Part shown: positions 6,046-8,424 of the stretch, one piece after another
Layout: every line of letters begins with the position of its first letter
Position numbering within the stretch: position 1 is the stretch's first letter
NCBI GenBank assembly: GCA_002432545.1
Contig: DJFR01000062.1
Span: 805 to 9,228, forward strand
Source: Flammeovirgaceae bacterium UBA5867
Lineage (GTDB): Bacteria; Bacteroidota; Bacteroidia; Cytophagales; Cyclobacteriaceae
Direction: 5' to 3'
DNA: 8,424 nt
Translations under genes and position numbers: made by a program
Notes under the pieces: model-generated
What the model saw: the letters and a program-made list of their open reading frames with translations, nothing else
What the model was told of the DNA's origin: nothing
Databases searched by the model: none

Positions 6046-7077
6046 ATGGCTTCGAAGCGTATTATTAAAATTACTTTCCCAATTTTGTTGCTGGTCGGAA
6101 TTTACTTTCTGGGGCCAGAACCTGCTGCACCGGTATTCAATCTCACCATGCCACACGTACCGGATGGTGCACAGACACTGGAGCAATATGTAGCTGCTAA
6201 CGAAGCACAACATAAACTGAAACCCAACAACGAAGCCAGAATTGTATGGAATGATAGCACGCATAATAAGACCCCGTATGCTGTTGTATACCTGCACGGG
6301 TTTACGGCCAGCCAAATGGAAGGCTCACCTATACATGAGCAGTTTGCCAAGCGGTTTGGCTGTAATCTATACCTTTCACGTCTGGCGGATCATGGCATTG
6401 ACACAACGGATGCGATGGTGAACTTTACGCCCGACAGACTCTGGGAGAGTGCCAAGCAGGCGTTGGCGATCGGCAAGAAACTTGGCGATAAAGTTATACT
6501 GGTAAGCACTTCTACCGGAGGTACGCTGGCACTGAAACTTGCCGCCGAGTACCCGGACGATGTACATGCATTGATCAATCTTTCACCCAACATTGCGATT
6601 AACAGCGGTGCTGCATTTTTACTAAATGATCCCTGGGGACTATATATTGTTCGAGCTGTGAAGGGCGGTAAATATAGTGTATCCGAAGATGACACGGAGG
6701 AGCAGGCTAAATACTGGTATACACAATACCGCCTTGAGGCTGCTACACAACTGGAAGAACTGGTGGAGAGCTCGATGACAGAAGAAACGTTTAGGCGAGT
6801 GAAACAACCTTCACTCACACTATATTATTACAAGAACGAACAGGAGCAGGACCCACAAGTAAAAGTGAGCGCCATGCTCAACATGAACGAGAAGCTGGCC
6901 ACACCAGCGGAATTAAAACAAGCCGTAGCATTTCCGGATGCCGGCCGACACGTAATCGGATCATCACTCACTAACCCACACTACGGAGAAGTATATAAAG
7001 CGATGGAGAAATTTGCTGTGGAAAAACTGAAATTAGCTCCGAGCTTTGAGAATTTAGAAGTAAGAAGTCAGGAGTAA
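6046..7077 (+). CDS. Membrane-anchored alpha/beta hydrolase (esterase/lipase-like)
   Basis: A 343-residue protein. Residues 5-22 (RIIKIT then a hydrophobic run ending GIYFLG) are an uncleaved signal anchor, so the enzyme probably faces the periplasm. The alpha/beta hydrolase fold follows: oxyanion-hole HGFTAS at 84-89, nucleophile elbow S154-T-S156-T-G-G with Ser156 (the first Gly of GxSxG replaced by Ser), probable acid Asp269 in NEQEQDPQVKV, and probable base His302 in GRHVIGS. The region between about 185 and 240 is a cap or lid. The family contains carboxylesterases, lipases and related acyl hydrolases; substrate cannot be named. The last 11 residues (from Ser333, SFENLEVRSQE) are read from a heptamer repeat array, which also provides the TAA stop, so the native C-terminus was probably altered by repeat spread. 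No operon partner: neighbours on either side are on the minus strand. Confidence 0.88.
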   Translation: MASKRIIKITFPILLLVGIYFLGPEPAAPVFNLTMPHVPDGAQTLEQYVAANEAQHKLKPNNEARIVWNDSTHNKTPYAVVYLHGFTASQMEGSPIHEQFAKRFGCNLYLSRLADHGIDTTDAMVNFTPDRLWESAKQALAIGKKLGDKVILVSTSTGGTLALKLAAEYPDDVHALINLSPNIAINSGAAFLLNDPWGLYIVRAVKGGKYSVSEDDTEEQAKYWYTQYRLEAATQLEELVESSMTEETFRRVKQPSLTLYYYKNEQEQDPQVKVSAMLNMNEKLATPAELKQAVAFPDAGRHVIGSSLTNPHYGEVYKAMEKFAVEKLKLAPSFENLEVRSQE

Positions 7078-7116
7078 GAAGTAAGAAGGGGCTACTGGCT
7101 CCAGGCTGCTGGAGGA
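7040..7116. repeat. Heptamer array D: eleven units overlapping the hydrolase 3' end
   Basis: Phased 7-bp units from 7040: CGAGCTT, TGAGAAT and TTAGAAG, then TAAGAAG three times (7061, 7075, 7082) around TCAGGAG, followed by GC-rich units such as TGGCTCC and AGGCTGC. Block order is the same as in the reverse complement of array C (GAGCTTTGAG, then AATTTAGA, then AGAAGTCAGGAGTAAG, then GGCTGC-like), with fewer units in each block. The two arrays thus form inverted repeats around the hydrolase gene. Confidence 0.83.
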
Positions 7117-7121
7117 TTTTC
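7099..7121 (+). terminator. Candidate terminator of the hydrolase gene, built from repeat units
   Basis: CTCCAG (7099-7104) and CTGGAG (7109-7114) form a perfect 6-bp stem with loop GCTG, followed by GATTTTC. It lies 22 nt after the hydrolase stop, inside heptamer array D. The T-run is short and offset, so strength is uncertain. Confidence 0.42.
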
Positions 7122-7140
7122 GGATGGTGGAAATCTAGTC

Positions 7141-7175
7141 AGCTGCGAGTCTTGAGTTTTGAGCTGCGAGTTTGA
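7141..7175. repeat. Heptamer array E: five AGnnnnn units
   Basis: AGCTGCG at 7141 and 7162, with AGTCTTG and AGTTTTG between and AGTTTGA after. It is a direct repeat of array A and, inverted, also resembles the last units of array C (20 of 24 positions). Confidence 0.75.
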
Positions 7176-7239
7176 TTTAGCCTATAGCACTCAAGCAGTT
7201 TGCTAAAGTGAAGATCTGATAACTTATGTCTGACAACTA

Positions 7240-7302
7240 GCCGCTGGCAGCTTGTGGCTCGAAGCTTTAAAAATAGCAGCTAGCCACATGCCGTCAGCAG
7301 CA
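7240..7302. repeat. Inverted heptamer array F forming a 56-nt hairpin after the head-GIN gene
   Basis: Left units GCCGCTG, GCAGCTT, GTGGCTC and GAAGCTT (7240-7267) keep GCT at positions 4-6; right units run from AGCAGCT (7275) to 7302. Arms 7243-7266 and 7275-7298 pair at 18 of 24 positions plus one G-T, with an 8-nt loop. The hairpin starts 12 nt past the head-GIN stop codon, so it could protect or terminate that transcript, although no T-run follows. Confidence 0.7.
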
Positions 7303-7309
7303 ATTACTA

Positions 7310-8047
7310 CTAGTAGATCTTATCAATGTGCGCTCTTCCAAAAATTAGTCCTTTGCTTACCTGTGCATCACCGTTGTAAGAGACGCGTGATTCTCCAAAG
7401 GAATTTACACGAAGCTCGTCCTGGGTTGTGAGTTTTATTTTACTCTCACCATATATATTCGTGATGGTTGAGAAGCTCTTTAAGGCCTGTGTATCGATCT
7501 TGTTGTCACCAAAGAGTCTGTACTTTTGGTATTCGGCAGTGCCTCCTTTTATTTTCAGGTCATTCTCACCATAGAAACTTGTCTTGAGGTATTCTGTTTT
7601 TATACCGGCTAATGTTATTTCATTTTCGCCATACGCTTTCAGTTTAAACTTCTTTGCTTTCAGTTCGCTCTTGCAGGTAAGCTCCTGTGCTCCGCGAATC
7701 TCCAGGTGTTTCAACTCGCGATAGGTAACATACGCTGTAACGGTGGCATTTTTATATACACTTGTTTTTCCCCAGTGCTCACGCTCGCGTTTGTCTACTA
7801 CCTTGGCATCGTCCAGGTACAGGCGAAGTGTTTTTCCTTTTACTTCAATGTTGATCTTATCAGCTGATACATTGGAATATACCAGGCGGATACCTTCATG
7901 ATCACCTTCTTCGAGAATAACATTTATCTTGGGAGAAGCGATAACCCGGTTAAAGGAACGGAGATCTTTCGTGATTTCTTCCTGTCCATACGAGAGCGTA
8001 GCGACAGCGAACAGAAACAAGGCGAGGGTAATTTTAATCGTTTTCAT
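7310..8047 (-). CDS. Secreted head-GIN domain protein (DUF2807), beta-repeat
   Basis: A complete 245-residue protein. Residues 1-21 are a signal peptide (KTIKITLALFLF core, cleavage near SYG before QEE), so it is exported. The mature part opens with KDLRSFNRVIASPKINVILEEGD, the usual start of the putative head-GIN/auto-transporter adhesin domain common in Bacteroidota. From residue 118 a short motif recurs every 18-21 residues: RGAQ (118), YGEN (139), YGEN (159), FGDN (179), YGES (199), FGES (217), FGRA (236). This marks successive turns of a parallel beta structure. No catalytic residues are apparent; a cell-surface or periplasmic binding or structural role is suspected for the family, but function is not established. 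It lies 134 bp downstream of the permease gene on the same strand, separated by a large hairpin. Confidence 0.9.
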   Translation of the reverse strand: MKTIKITLALFLFAVATLSYGQEEITKDLRSFNRVIASPKINVILEEGDHEGIRLVYSNVSADKINIEVKGKTLRLYLDDAKVVDKREREHWGKTSVYKNATVTAYVTYRELKHLEIRGAQELTCKSELKAKKFKLKAYGENEITLAGIKTEYLKTSFYGENDLKIKGGTAEYQKYRLFGDNKIDTQALKSFSTITNIYGESKIKLTTQDELRVNSFGESRVSYNGDAQVSKGLIFGRAHIDKIY

Positions 8048-8113
8048 AAGTCCTAATAGTAGTGTTTCATTCCAGACAGCCCAACTTGTATTTACCCCTA
8101 TCCGTTGTGAAAA

Positions 8114-8183
8114 GTTAATCGTTATCTGTTACAGGTTATCCGTATTTACTAGTAACGACTAACGTGTAACGGATAACGTTACT
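8114..8183. repeat. Inverted heptamer array G forming a 59-nt hairpin after the permease gene
   Basis: Ten phased 7-bp units. The left ones start with GT (GTTAATC, GTTATCT, GTTACAG, GTTATCC), the right ones end in TAA (CTAGTAA, CGACTAA, CGTGTAA, CGGATAA). Arms 8120-8143 and 8155-8178 pair at 20 of 24 positions plus one T-G, around an 11-nt loop. The array reaches into the permease stop codon and lies in the permease/head-GIN spacer. It could act as a 3'-end stabiliser, partial terminator or processing site between the two genes. Confidence 0.83.
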
Positions 8184-8424
8184 ACTCATCCCGAAGGGAA
8201 TTAACAGGGTTGCCCTGCGAGGCTTTCCAGGCACGGTAACTAACCGAGAAGAAGGCGATGGTAAATGTAGCGAGGCCGGCTGCTATAAATATCCACCAGG
8301 CCGGTTCTATATGATAGGCAAATTGCTTTAGCCAGCGATGCATGAGCCATCCGCTGATGGGCCAGGCGAGGAGGTTAGCGATCAGTACCAGCTTCAGGAA
8401 ATCCTGATTGAGTAAACGAATGAT
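8182..8424 (-). CDS. ABC transporter permease, FtsX/MacB type, C-terminal 80 codons (5' end outside window)
   Basis: Minus-strand frame open from the right edge to TAG at 8184-8182, with a second stop TAA directly after. The visible 80 residues hold two membrane segments, LKLVLIANLLAWPISGWLM and a second around WWIFIAAGLATFTIAFF. They finish with SYRAWKASQGNPVNSLRDE, the closing pattern of the large Bacteroidota family of FtsX-domain permeases often annotated as antimicrobial-peptide or macrolide exporters. These are inner-membrane subunits that work with a separate ATPase; many couple ATP use to periplasmic events rather than moving a solute through the membrane. The substrate cannot be inferred from this fragment. 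The head-GIN gene follows on the same strand, so partial co-transcription is possible. Confidence 0.88.
   Translation of the reverse strand: MIRLLNQDFLKLVLIANLLAWPISGWLMHRWLKQFAYHIEPAWWIFIAAGLATFTIAFFSVSYRAWKASQGNPVNSLRDE

Noticed and set aside
6390..6818. 142-codon minus-strand frame, serine- and cysteine-rich
   Set aside because: Antisense to the alpha/beta hydrolase, whose catalytic motifs are intact.
5896..7116. Classical insertion sequence or transposon carrying the hydrolase
   Set aside because: There is no transposase inside, the arrays are degenerate and unequal in length, and no target-site duplication is visible.
7929..8162. 77-codon plus-strand frame over the head-GIN start and heptamer array G
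   Set aside because: Runs antisense through the head-GIN signal peptide and into repeat DNA; no protein-like features.

Overview
The window looks like chromosomal DNA from a member of the Bacteroidota, probably a Cytophagales or Chitinophaga-type environmental genome. Reasons: no gene has a recognisable Shine-Dalgarno site; several upstream regions carry the Bacteroidota -7 box TAnnTTTG or a close variant; and the gene set is typical of the phylum (a GH3 lipoprotein with an SSC lipobox, a NrtR/AraR-like Nudix regulator, a head-GIN/DUF2807 protein, and an FtsX-type permease ending in NPVNSLRDE). The exact genus cannot be read from the sequence.

Layout. Positions 1-1333 (-) hold the first 444 codons of a secreted alpha/beta-hydrolase-fold esterase that runs off the left edge. 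Positions 1488-3368 (-) encode a complete GH3 glycosidase lipoprotein, closed by a good intrinsic terminator. A 134-bp divergent region (3369-3502) separates it from a Nudix-fold/winged-helix regulator (3503-4255, +) and holds two matching 21-bp inverted repeats that overlap a plausible GH3 promoter. Next come a RAYT-type Y1/HUH transposase-like gene (4337-4876, +) and, convergent with it, a small conserved protein of unknown function (4977-5306, -). A 739-bp gene-poor stretch (5307-6045) leads to a membrane-anchored alpha/beta hydrolase (6046-7077, +). A head-GIN domain protein (7310-8047, -) and the last 80 codons of an ABC transporter permease (8182-8424, -) finish the window.

How the genes work together. 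The first half reads as a small carbohydrate-use locus: an exported esterase and an outer-membrane or periplasmic GH3 enzyme on one side, and opposite them a Nudix-fold sensor whose catalytic box is degraded and which probably controls the GH3 promoter through the twin operators. The second half shows no obvious shared pathway.

The least ordinary signal is in the non-coding DNA of the right half. The intergenic regions from about 5589 to 8183 are filled with degenerate 7-bp tandem repeats that keep strict 7-bp phase for up to about 16 units. They fall into several related sequence families, occur in both orientations around the hydrolase gene, supply the last 11 codons and stop of that gene, and form two large imperfect hairpins with 24-nt arms next to the stop codons of the head-GIN and permease genes. 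They resemble in principle the heptanucleotide STRR repeats of cyanobacteria. I do not know a named Bacteroidota counterpart.
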